From NCBI GenBank assembly GCA_905236465.1, contig CAJOQA010000083.1, positions 1 through 19,133 of the forward strand: a stretch of 19,133 bases of DNA, read 5' to 3'. The position numbers and the translations under genes were made by a program. Of this stretch, positions 6,039-14,900 are shown piece after piece (the first letter of the stretch is position 1; each line of letters begins with the position of its first letter). Under the pieces are notes generated by a model, which was not told the DNA's origin, did no database searches, and worked only from the letters and a program-made list of their open reading frames with translations. Source of the stretch: an uncultured Treponema sp. (GTDB lineage Bacteria > Spirochaetota > Spirochaetia > Treponematales > Treponemataceae).

Positions 6039-7172
6039 ATGAAAAAATATTTTGTTCCTACATCTTTAATTTCTCTTGCTTTACTTTTTGGCTCTTTTTC
6101 GTGCTCAAAGTCTGGAACTGTAGCTGTGGTTGCCGGTAGCGACTTACCTCCTGAAATTCTTCCCGAGGAAAAAAATCATACCTGGTACGGCTTTACAAAT
6201 CAGTCTTTTGAGGTAATAGACCTGCCAAAAAATGCCTCTAAAATTCAGGATAAGCCTTGGACCGAAGCAATCCGCATTTCCAGCGCTGGTTCAGGGGACA
6301 AGGCTTTTGCTTTGGTGAACAGGTTGGGAATACTTGCCCTGTCAGAGAATTCTGTAAAGCTTTACGGTGATCTTTCTATATTTTCTTCGCAAACAGCCGA
6401 TTCCCTTGTTTTTAGCAGGGGCGTTCCTGTTTTTTATCTCTTTCAGTCTTCATTTTTTAATTCAAGCCTTGAAAGCGGTCCCCTTATGCAAAGGGAAAGC
6501 GGTCGCCCTTTCCTTGTGGAATTTAACCCTGATACAAGTCTTTTTTACCCGCTGGTTTCCTACAAGAACCTGCACTTAGACGAAGACCAGCAGATAACGG
6601 GTTACTTTTGGGACGGGAAAAAATGGGCTTGTTCTGCAAAGAAAATAATGCCAAATAAAGTTGAATTCTCATACTTTTTTTGGGAACCAACGGTTGAACT
6701 TACAGAATTGTCGCCTGCCCTTAACAGTGAAGATATGCTGACTTTTCGTTCTTCTACGGAAGAAGAATATAGAAAGTTGAATATGCCCCTGCTCTTTTCT
6801 TCTGCACCAAAAGAACTTAAAGACTTATTAAAAGCAGTGCCAGATGAATTTGCTTTTTATGTTTCCTACAGGAATCTCTCTGGAACTTCGCCACTTTCCT
6901 TTTACCAGCAAGGAAGCGGGGGCAGTCCTTTACATGCTAGGGCTGCTAAAACACGTGAATATGATACTGCTGTCTTTGCTGATGGAACGGTTTACATAAA
7001 AAAAACTGGCAGTGAGCTTGCAGCTTTCCGCTTGCCGCTTCTTCCAGCAGGCTACACGTACGGGGACTTTGCAATAGCAGGTTCCACTTTGTATGTTGCC
7101 TGGGAAGAAACAAATTTTTACAAAACCGGCAGGGCTGGTTTTATAAGTGTAGACTTAGCTAAAATCTTATAA
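6039..7172 (+). CDS. Putative lipoprotein, 377 aa, unknown function
   Basis: It has a typical lipoprotein leader: Lys2-Lys3, a hydrophobic core rich in Leu/Ser/Phe, and the lipobox GSFSC ending at Cys22, followed by Ser-Lys-Ser. The mature protein is about 355 residues, rich in aromatic residues and short beta-like stretches separated by turns, with no motif I recognise. A beta-rich extracytoplasmic fold is a guess. It follows the smaller lipoprotein by 20 nt and converges with the oligopeptide-binding protein gene, overlapping its 3' end by 14 nt. The start at 6039 gives an ideal leader. Confidence 0.8.
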   Translation: MKKYFVPTSLISLALLFGSFSCSKSGTVAVVAGSDLPPEILPEEKNHTWYGFTNQSFEVIDLPKNASKIQDKPWTEAIRISSAGSGDKAFALVNRLGILALSENSVKLYGDLSIFSSQTADSLVFSRGVPVFYLFQSSFFNSSLESGPLMQRESGRPFLVEFNPDTSLFYPLVSYKNLHLDEDQQITGYFWDGKKWACSAKKIMPNKVEFSYFFWEPTVELTELSPALNSEDMLTFRSSTEEEYRKLNMPLLFSSAPKELKDLLKAVPDEFAFYVSYRNLSGTSPLSFYQQGSGGSPLHARAAKTREYDTAVFADGTVYIKKTGSELAAFRLPLLPAGYTYGDFAIAGSTLYVAWEETNFYKTGRAGFISVDLAKIL

Positions 7173-8742
7173 TTTTGCCTTCTACCTTTTTAGAAGTTTT
7201 CGTTGCTTTTATATACAGGTACTTAAAAGGATGCAAGTCTAAGGCATTGCTTTTCCAACCTCCTATAAGGTCTGTATTTATTACATGCAGGCTTATGGGG
7301 TGGGCTATTGGAATGACTTCCCCATCATCTAGCAAAACTTGCTCGGCATCTGCTAATAAAGAAAAGCGGTCTGCTGATTTTCTTGTTACTGCTGCCTGTG
7401 CTAAAAGATCGTCAAACTTGCTGTTTTTATAGGCTGCAACGTTAAGCGTTGAATTTCCCCTGAAGAGCTCAAGAAAAGCTGTTGGGTCAGCGAAGTCTCC
7501 AATCCAAGAGTAAAAGAAGAGGTCAGCCTTTGTTGATGCTATAGAAGAATTGTAGCTTGCTGCATCTAACTCTATGGTTATAAGATCTACACCAAGCGGG
7601 GCCCAGGCCTTTTTTAGGGTTTCAGCCCAGTCCTTTATGTAGTCTTCTTTGAGTATGGCAAAAACAAGTGGCAACCTTTTGTCTTTAGCTATGCCTGCGG
7701 CAGTCCTTGCTTTATCCATTAGGTCCTTTGCATCCTCTGCGTCAAAATCATCCCAACCTGTAACAGAAGGGTAGAGCGAAAGGGGATAAACAAAAGTACT
7801 GGCTTTTACCGCATAGCTTTTTCTAAGCTCTTCGTAGGGAATTGCTTCTAGCAAGGCTAGGCGGAAATCTTGCCTGTTCCAGGGAGAATTTGTTCCTTTA
7901 AAAAAGAGGTAGGTTGTTCCAAACTCACCTGCAACATGAATGGCATCTGTGTTCAATACATCTTTTGCATTAATGCTACCTGTTACCCAATCAGCATCCC
8001 CTATATTGTAAAGGTGTGTGTTTTCCGCGTACTTGTCGCTTTGTGTTATACTTATGCCTGGCAACTGGACAGCTGAAGCCTCCCTGTACTTGGGGTTTTT
8101 TACCATCTCAAGTTTGCCGTTACTGTATGATTTTAGTGTAAAAGGACCAGAGTATACATTTTTTTTGCTACTTACTGCAGCAAAGGCGTGGTGGCAAAGT
8201 ATGCGGGGCAAATGTTCTGTAGGTTCTGTTAGGTGGAGGACAAGGGTTTTTGCATCGCGGGCTGTTATGCGGACATCTTTGGCACTGCCTTTTCCAATCC
8301 TATAGTTGTAAGCCCCTTCAACACAATCTAAGAGGGAAGCAAAGGGGGCATTTTTTGTTCCTAAAAGATTAATCCAGGAGTCTCTAAAAGTACTGGCACT
8401 TATGGCTGAGCCGTCGCTGAATTTTGCCCCTTCTTTTAAAGTGAAGGTCCATCTTTTTTTATCCCTTGAGATTTTATAGCTTTCGCAAATGGCATTTACG
8501 GGTTCAAGGGTTGCTGGATCATAAGAAAAAAGACCTTCGTAAAGACCAGTAAAAATCTGTGCTTCTGAACTATAGCTTGCGGTGTGTGGATCTAGGTTGT
8601 ACTCGTGCTCTAAATCTATTATGTTTAGTATGCGTTGTTCAACCTTGTTGTCATTTTCACTTTTGCCTTGTTTTTGGGCAAAGGCAAAAGTCACAGTGGC
8701 AAGTGTAAAAGTTAAAAGTAAAAAAAAATATTTTCTATTCAT
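7159..8742 (-). CDS. Oligopeptide ABC transporter substrate-binding protein (SBP_bac_5, OppA-like)
   Basis: This exported solute-binding protein of the peptide/nickel family is expected to capture peptides in the periplasm. The N-terminus is a signal peptide with a hydrophobic core at 5-19 and an AFA-Q cleavage site after Ala22. There is no lipobox, so it may be soluble. Family blocks follow: LDPHTASYSSEAQIFTGLYEGLFSYDP, the FTLKEGAKFSDG motif, and a C-terminal LFRGNS...Y..FD.LL pattern. Length 527 aa fits. No permease or ATPase genes are nearby, so it is an orphan that must share a transporter encoded elsewhere. It overlaps the upstream unknown gene by 8 nt, with AGGA before its ATG, so the two are co-translated. 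Confidence 0.9.
   Translation of the reverse strand: MNRKYFFLLLTFTLATVTFAFAQKQGKSENDNKVEQRILNIIDLEHEYNLDPHTASYSSEAQIFTGLYEGLFSYDPATLEPVNAICESYKISRDKKRWTFTLKEGAKFSDGSAISASTFRDSWINLLGTKNAPFASLLDCVEGAYNYRIGKGSAKDVRITARDAKTLVLHLTEPTEHLPRILCHHAFAAVSSKKNVYSGPFTLKSYSNGKLEMVKNPKYREASAVQLPGISITQSDKYAENTHLYNIGDADWVTGSINAKDVLNTDAIHVAGEFGTTYLFFKGTNSPWNRQDFRLALLEAIPYEELRKSYAVKASTFVYPLSLYPSVTGWDDFDAEDAKDLMDKARTAAGIAKDKRLPLVFAILKEDYIKDWAETLKKAWAPLGVDLITIELDAASYNSSIASTKADLFFYSWIGDFADPTAFLELFRGNSTLNVAAYKNSKFDDLLAQAAVTRKSADRFSLLADAEQVLLDDGEVIPIAHPISLHVINTDLIGGWKSNALDLHPFKYLYIKATKTSKKVEGKIIRF
7179..7196 (+). terminator. Weak hairpin after the lipoprotein stop codon
   Basis: CTTCTA (7179-7184) pairs with TAGAAG (7191-7196), followed by TTTT. 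It lies just after the plus-strand lipoprotein stop, inside the 3' end of the convergent gene. The stem is only 6 bp and AT-rich, so termination here is a weak suggestion. Confidence 0.25.
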
Positions 8743-10156
8743 TTGTAATTCCTAATCTTTTCATCTGCTCTCTTTCTTCTATATAGGCAATGTATTCAGC
8801 CCTAGCTTGATTTGCCTTTACCAAAATATTTTTTAAAGATGTAAGTTCCATCTTTATTCCCTTGATTTTACTCTTTTCTGTAGCGGGAGCCGTCGCTTTA
8901 AAGAAGTTGTCAAGGGCTGTAAGAACAACGTGAAGCCTGCCGTTTTCTGCAAGTTGCTTGTTTACAAAGTCAAGAATTACTTTTTCTTCCTGACTGTTTA
9001 TCCTAACATAGCCTGCTCCATTTGGCTGAGCGATTGTAGCGTAGTACTTTGTTCGTTTTGACAGGTTGTTTACGAATTCAGTAAAGTTCAGCTTTTCCTT
9101 TCTAGAAGTCTGGGTCTTGCTGTCCATTATAGAAATTGTGTAGTCAATCTCTGGCTCTGACATTCCAAAAACTTGCCGGATAAGACGGAGAATCTTATCT
9201 TTAAAAGTATTCCTTGATGATTGTAAAATTTTGTTGTTAGTTGTTATCTTTGCAAGAACTATATCGTACTGTTCGTGGAGAGAACCAAGTATGCGTACTG
9301 TTTCCATTATTATGGAATGAGTGTCAACTGTGTTTTCAACCTTTTCTTGCTTTTTTTCTTCTATAGAAATCTTTGAAAGAGCTGCACGACGCAATTCATC
9401 TTTTTTAGGGGAGATTTCTTCGTTGACAAGTTCTTCAACTAATTCAGCTGAGTAAAAACGTTTACCCATACAATCAGGGAAAACTCTTTTTATTTCTGCA
9501 ACATAAGATGCTGTGCTATTTCTTTTTTCAGGATTGATTTTTCCAGAAGTAAAAACTTTGCGACGAATCTCTCCCTTGTAACTTTCGCGTTGAAAAATAG
9601 CAAGTTCTTTTAGCGTCACATTTATTTCTTCTATAGAAGTGCGGGCTTTGGTAATACTGTCTGAAATCATTGCGATTTGAAGCTGTTGGGCTCCTGTCCT
9701 TAACTGGGCAATGCAACTTGCAAGTGCCTGCGTGTTCATTTTAGGTGAGTTTGCAGTTAAATTTTGCCAGTTAAAAGATGCGTTAAAGTCAAGTAACCGC
9801 TTTATTTTATCCATATTAAGGTAATCTGTGGTGAACTTTACATAATTACAGATATAATCAAGCATTGCCTGATAATCACCTAAACGAATGCCTAACTTTT
9901 GGTTTCTATCAGTTTCGCTGAAAGGAGAGTCGTCTATTTTTTGAACATTTGTAATCTTTTTGTCCTTTTTGTAAGGATCTGCTGTTATAAGCCCTCGTTT
10001 TTCAAGTGCTTCTGTAAGATTGTTGATACAGGTAAAATGCAGACGGTAGTCCTCCTGAATTTTGGGGAGCTGGCTTGAATTAAACCAAGCTGCTTTTGCA
10101 TCAACAGCTTCGAGAAATTGAGAGTTAAATTCATCAGTGTTAGGATCCATACCCAT
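8735..10156 (-). CDS. Conserved-looking hypothetical protein, 473 aa
   Basis: I do not recognise this protein. It is acidic to neutral, rich in Lys, Glu, Asn and Ile, and mostly helical by appearance, with no signal peptide or membrane segment, so it is probably cytoplasmic. A region at about 260-290 (ISPKKDELRRAALSKISIEEKKQEK) is strongly charged, and the last ~60 residues form another Lys/Glu helical stretch. No nucleotide-binding, zinc or catalytic motif is visible. GAGG lies 7 nt before the chosen ATG. A second in-frame ATG two codons later is possible. Its 3' end overlaps the oligopeptide-binding protein by 8 nt. I found no clear promoter in the 168-bp divergent gap upstream. Confidence 0.85.
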   Translation of the reverse strand: MGMDPNTDEFNSQFLEAVDAKAAWFNSSQLPKIQEDYRLHFTCINNLTEALEKRGLITADPYKKDKKITNVQKIDDSPFSETDRNQKLGIRLGDYQAMLDYICNYVKFTTDYLNMDKIKRLLDFNASFNWQNLTANSPKMNTQALASCIAQLRTGAQQLQIAMISDSITKARTSIEEINVTLKELAIFQRESYKGEIRRKVFTSGKINPEKRNSTASYVAEIKRVFPDCMGKRFYSAELVEELVNEEISPKKDELRRAALSKISIEEKKQEKVENTVDTHSIIMETVRILGSLHEQYDIVLAKITTNNKILQSSRNTFKDKILRLIRQVFGMSEPEIDYTISIMDSKTQTSRKEKLNFTEFVNNLSKRTKYYATIAQPNGAGYVRINSQEEKVILDFVNKQLAENGRLHVVLTALDNFFKATAPATEKSKIKGIKMELTSLKNILVKANQARAEYIAYIEEREQMKRLGITNE

Positions 10157-10324
10157 AAACGTGCCTCATAAAAAAATAAACGTCTTTCCTTTAGATTATC
10201 GGTTTTTTTTATATAACTTTTACAGTATTTTTTTTCTAAAGAAAAGTTTGCTAAATCCGATACAAAGAAAAGGGATAGAATTAAAATTCTAACCTCAATT
10301 AATATTAAAATCGGAGATAAAATA

Positions 10325-10549
10325 ATGATTCCTTTGCTGAACCTAAAAAGACACAAACTTTTTGCTATCTTGGCTTTTTCTTTTCTTCTATTATATGGGG
10401 TTTTAGGTGGAATTTTGGGTTATATTTCAAGTCAGATCCTAGGATTTACACCTCCTTTAAGCCTAGTTCTTGTATTGTTAGGGGTGGGCTTAGGTCTTGC
10501 TTTGGGGCACTTTATGAACAGCTTCTTTATAAAATCTTATATTGCTTAA
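10325..10549 (+). CDS. Small membrane protein, 74 aa, two TM helices
   Basis: This short protein has a basic N-terminus (LLNLKRHK) and two strongly hydrophobic segments at about 12-33 and 44-65, joined by a short loop with FTPP. The second is Gly/Leu-rich (GVGLGLALGH). GGAG at 10313-10316 lies 8 nt before the ATG, which supports real translation. Its stop is 5 nt before the pseudouridine synthase gene. I do not recognise a family. It could be a stray small membrane subunit or a regulator of the neighbouring gene's translation. Confidence 0.65.
   Translation: MIPLLNLKRHKLFAILAFSFLLLYGVLGGILGYISSQILGFTPPLSLVLVLLGVGLGLALGHFMNSFFIKSYIA
10515..10543 (+). promoter_or_regulatory. Possible internal promoter for the pseudouridine synthase
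   Basis: TATATT (10538-10543), with TGAACA (10515-10520) 17 bp upstream, would start transcription near 10550, 5 nt before the ATG at 10555. No ribosome-binding site is visible before that ATG. The alternative is translational coupling to the preceding small gene. The -35 match is only four of six. Confidence 0.3.
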
Positions 10550-10554
10550 CTTTC

Positions 10555-11925
10555 ATGTTTTCCCCTTTTCCTATAGAAGAAGCAGAAGGACTTTGTAGAA
10601 AGGTTCTTGCTGCTTTAAATCAAAATCTTTTAGATGTGAAGCTTTATAAAAATAGAAATCTTATAGAAGAAGACAATGACCGCTTTAATCAAGGTTTTAT
10701 GGTTGGGCTATTGCTTTGCAAAAAGGAAGAAAGCACTGTTGCTTTGGTGACTTTTTCTGGAACAAGGTATTTTTTAGCCGATGAGGATGTAAAAAGTCTT
10801 GGTGAAGATTTTATTTTTGTCCCTCCCATTGTAGAGCCTGAAAAAATAGATGAGGCTCTTAAAAAGAATGATTTTGAAATTCATGCTTTAACAAAAAAAA
10901 TAAATGAGGAAAAGGATGCAGGGAAAAAAACAGATCTAAAAAAAAGAAGGGCTTTTTTAACAGATGAATCCCTTAGAAGGGTTTTTGACTTGTATTCTTT
11001 TTTTTGCATAGACAGGCGGAAAAAGACTCTTATGGAAATTTGCAGGAAAGTCGGTTTAAAAAAATTGCCTCCTGCCGGCACAGGTGACTGTTGTGCTCCT
11101 AAACTTTTAAATTATGCCTTTGTTCATTCCCTTTTTCCGGTAAGTATGTGTGAGCTTTTTTATGCCCCCCTTTGCAAAGAAGAGACCAGTAAAGTATTTT
11201 CCCCCTGCGATTCTAGGTGTGCCCTTCTTCTTCCTACAATGTTGGGACTTGAAATTTTATATCGGGACGATTCTATTATTGTTGTAAACAAGCAGTCGGG
11301 ACTTCTAAGTGTACCTGGTCGTGGGCCTGAAAAACAAGATTGCATTTCTTCTAGAATCAGGCGCTTAATCCCTTCTTGCATAGAGCAACCGGCAGTGCAT
11401 AGGTTGGATATGGAAACCTCTGGCCTTATGGTTTTTGCCCTCACAAAGGAAGCTCACAGGGCTTTAAGAATTCAATTTGAAGAAGCCACTGTGTTTAAGC
11501 AGTATGTGGCACTCCTCGATGGGGCCTTGCCTGCTAAGGGAATCAAGGGGGAGGGGCAGATGGAATTGTATTTTAGGCTTGATGTAGAAAACCGCCCCCA
11601 TCAAATTTGGGACAGTGTCTATGGAAAAAAGGCTGTTACTTGTTGGAAGATTTTAAATGTTGAGGACTGGACTTGCCCTGATTCTAGTAAGCGGGTTGTT
11701 ACGAGGGTTTTGTTTACGCCTCTTACGGGAAGAACTCACCAGTTGCGTCTTGCCAGTGCAGACAGTCACGGCTTTGCAAGTCCAATTTTAGGTGACACAC
11801 TTTATGGTAACTGCCCGCCTTCCCCAAATTCAGCTACTAGACTTTTACTCCATTCTTGCCGCTTAGAATTTAATCATCCGGTAAGCGGTGAAAGAATGCA
11901 GTTTGAAAATAGTCCGCCTTTTTAA
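10555..11925 (+). CDS. RluA-family pseudouridine synthase with long N-terminal domain
   Basis: The C-terminal half (about 232-456) is a pseudouridine synthase that isomerises uridine in rRNA or tRNA. It starts LEILYRDDSIIVVNKQSGLLSVPGRG, has the catalytic HRLDMETSG motif with Asp285, and has the later GRTHQLRLA and GDTLYG motifs. The RPHQIWDSVYGKKAVT block is closest to RluA (23S 746 / tRNA 32 type). The N-terminal ~230 residues are not the usual S4 domain. They hold a charged helical stretch (100-135) and a PPAGTGDCCAPKLLNYAF motif (172-189). This matches my memory of the large RluA-like proteins of gamma-proteobacteria. Cys179, Cys218 and Cys222 could bind a metal. It converges on sbcC with a 3-nt gap. 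No ribosome-binding site is seen. Confidence 0.88.
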   Translation: MFSPFPIEEAEGLCRKVLAALNQNLLDVKLYKNRNLIEEDNDRFNQGFMVGLLLCKKEESTVALVTFSGTRYFLADEDVKSLGEDFIFVPPIVEPEKIDEALKKNDFEIHALTKKINEEKDAGKKTDLKKRRAFLTDESLRRVFDLYSFFCIDRRKKTLMEICRKVGLKKLPPAGTGDCCAPKLLNYAFVHSLFPVSMCELFYAPLCKEETSKVFSPCDSRCALLLPTMLGLEILYRDDSIIVVNKQSGLLSVPGRGPEKQDCISSRIRRLIPSCIEQPAVHRLDMETSGLMVFALTKEAHRALRIQFEEATVFKQYVALLDGALPAKGIKGEGQMELYFRLDVENRPHQIWDSVYGKKAVTCWKILNVEDWTCPDSSKRVVTRVLFTPLTGRTHQLRLASADSHGFASPILGDTLYGNCPPSPNSATRLLLHSCRLEFNHPVSGERMQFENSPPF

Positions 11926-11928
11926 CGC

Positions 11929-14900
11929 TTAAAAACGAGGCATTTTTATTGTGGAATGTCCATCGTTACCTTTTTCTACTTCTACCTTTGAAAGTATTGC
12001 ACCCTGCATTTCGCTTACGTGGGAGATAAGCCCTACTGTCCTATTTTCCTGAATCCTATGGAGAATTTCAATTACCCTATCAAGAAGTTCATCGTCTAAG
12101 GTACCAAAGCCTTCGTCTATAAACAGGGAGTCTAGTCTTACTCCGCCGCTTTTGTTTTCAACTACATCCGTTAGCCCTAGTGCAAGGCTAAGGGATGCTT
12201 CAAAAGTTTCGCCACCAGAAAAAGTTGTGCTGGGGTTCCTGTCTTGACCCGTTTTGCTGTCGCTTATTAAAAGGTCCAGTCCCTTGTAGCTGTTGCCATC
12301 TGTATTCTCACTGTCCAATTTAAATGTGTAGCGTCCACCGCTTAAATCAAAGAGCCTTGAGTTTGCAGCCGCAACAACTTCTTCAAAATACATGGCAAGA
12401 ATCCAGGTGTCAAACTGAATCTTTTTACTGTTGTTGCCGGTAAGGTCGTTTGAAAGTTGAATGTAGGCTTGGGCTGCTTCTTGACATTCTTTTCTTTTGG
12501 TTTCCAGTTCCCGAAAAGCCCTTAGACTTTCTATCATAGCCTGGAGGTCTGCGCTCTTGCTGGTAAAACTGGCACTTAGCTCATCAAGTTTTTGGGCCGT
12601 GATTTTTGTTTCTTCGCTCAATTCTTGAAACTTTTTTTCAAGGGCGTTTGTGTCGGTATCCTGCTTTTTTGCTTCATACAGGGTCTTTGTTTTTTCAAGT
12701 TTGCTTTGCCAATCTGAAAGTTCATTTTGCATTTTGCTTACGTTTTCTGCAAAAGATAGTGCTTCCTTTGCCTTATCAAGTGAAGTAAAAGTTGAGCCCT
12801 GCAAATTTTTGTCCAGGTCTTCTTTTGCCTTTTGCAGGGTGACCTGGCTTTCCTCAAGTTTTTGTCTTGTGCTTTTTTCTAGCGCAAGTGCAGAAGAATG
12901 TGTGTTTGAAAAATTTTGCATCCGTTTATCAAAGTTTGCAATGTCATTCTCAAGTTTTTGAATTTCTGTTTTTAGCAGGGTAAGGTCTTCGCTAACTTTT
13001 TTTGAATCTTCAATTTCACCACTGCTTCCCTTTATGCTTTCAAGTAGAGTCTGCACTTGGCTGTTAAGGCTTGTAAGATTTAACTCCTCTTCAGAAAGCT
13101 TGTTCTTTTCCTTTTCTCTTTCTTCTTGAATTTTTACAAGCTGATTTTTTAAGGACTTCAAATTTGAATAGTCTTCTTGAAGATTTTTATAAATTACTTC
13201 TTCCTTTTGAATCTCTGTAGCTAGTTCTTCTAGGCTTGAAAAATTTTCTACCCTCGCATTTTCATAATTGCTTTCTGCATTTTCATAGTTTGCTTTGGCA
13301 CTTGCAAGTTTAGAAAAAGCAACTTGGTAGATTTTTTCCTGATTGTTTACTAAGCCCCTTTGAGTTTCAATTTTTTCTATTAGTGAAAGGCCCTTTTCTT
13401 CTTTTGCCGGATTGGGGTGATCTATTGAACCGCAAACTGGGCATGGGCTTGAAGCTTTTAAAAGACGGGCAAGAAAAGCCGCCTTTTGTTTTTGTTCCTG
13501 TTCCTCTTGCTGCTTTTCAAAAGTCTCCAACAAAACCCTTGCATTTTGCAAAAGCAGGCCCTGTTCTTTTTCATCCTTTTCTGCTTCTCTAACTTTCTCT
13601 TTACTTTGCAAAAGCTCTTCAAGGTATTTCTTTGCAGCAGTTAAAGAGTTTAATCTAGATGATGACTTGTGCAGTTTTGTAACAAGTTCTTCTATAATAT
13701 CCTGGTCTTTTGCAACATGCAGTTTTTCAAAAAAGACTTCCTCTTGTTTTTTTAGCTGCTTAAAACTTTCCTCTTTTTTTTCATAGCTTGCAAAAAGCCT
13801 GTTGTAATCTTCTTGCTTTTCTCTTGCAGTAAAAAGAGCTTGCTCATAATTTTTTGTCTGCTTTAACTGATTGTCCTTTACTTGCAAAAGGGAAGTCTTT
13901 TCTTTTAAAAGAATTTTTTTGCCTTCAAAATTATCTTTTTCTTCTTGAAGTTTTTTTTCTTCCTCGTTTAAGGCAAAAAGATTCTCTTGCCTTTTTTTAT
14001 AGTCACTTTGACAATTTGCCTCTTGCTTCAAGCTCCGTTCATAGTTAAAGATAAAGTGCGAAAGTTTTTGTGCTTCCTGGCTAAGGGAAATCTTACTTTT
14101 AAGGACTTCCATTTTTTCTTGTCTTTGGTACAGGGCCTGTAATTCCTCTTGTAACTTTTGTGCTTCCTGTGCAAGAAGAAATTCATCCTTTGTCTTTTGA
14201 CTTTGAAGCATCAACTTTTCTTTTTTACTTTGAAGTTCCCCCGTTTGTTTTTTTAGATTTTCTAATTCTTCTTTTTCAGATTGAATCGTAATTTCTAAAT
14301 CTTCAATTTTATGCTTTTCTTGAAAAACCTTTATTTGATTTTCAATAGCTGAAAGTTCACTTTTACAAGAATTTGCTTTTTCTCTTGCGGCATCTTTTAT
14401 TTTTACCCAAGTGTCCACAGGAAAGAGGTTCTGTAAAGTTTCACTTCTTTCTTTTGAGCTTTGCTTAAAGAACTGAGAAAAGGCCCCCTGAGGTAAAAGG
14501 ACAATCTTGTTGAACTCTTCAAAGCTAAGCCTGATTATGTCCTTTTCGATTTTTTCATTAACCTGCTTGAGTTTTCCACTAAACTCCTCCCAGCTCTTTC
14601 CGGAATCTACAGAAGTCCAGAGATTTACTTTTTGTGGCTTAGTTTCACTTTCCCCATTTTTTTTTATATGCTGATAGGGCAAGCTGCGGTTTACCCTAAA
14701 AAGGTGGTTGTCTATAGAAAATGTGAAGTCCACATAAGATTCATCTTTTTCACTGCAAAAGTCAGACCTGAACTCTTCCTGGTGTCCTTTTCTTGAGCCT
14801 GGAAGATTTCCGTAAAGGGCGAAAGTCATGCTGTCAAATATTGTGGTTTTGCCACTGCCAGTCTTTCCACTGATTAAAAACATGGAGCCCAATGTATCAA

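Noticed and set aside
10157..10324. Searched for divergent promoters between the 473-aa gene and the small membrane protein gene.
   Set aside because: Several AT-rich -10-like words occur (for example TAGAAT at 10276 and TATATAA near 10211), but none has a credible -35 box at proper spacing. I did not annotate any.
9985..10356. Minus-strand frame over the start of the 473-aa gene and the divergent gap.
   Set aside because: It overlaps the better-supported gene in another frame. Its N-terminal part is low-complexity translation of AT-rich intergenic DNA.
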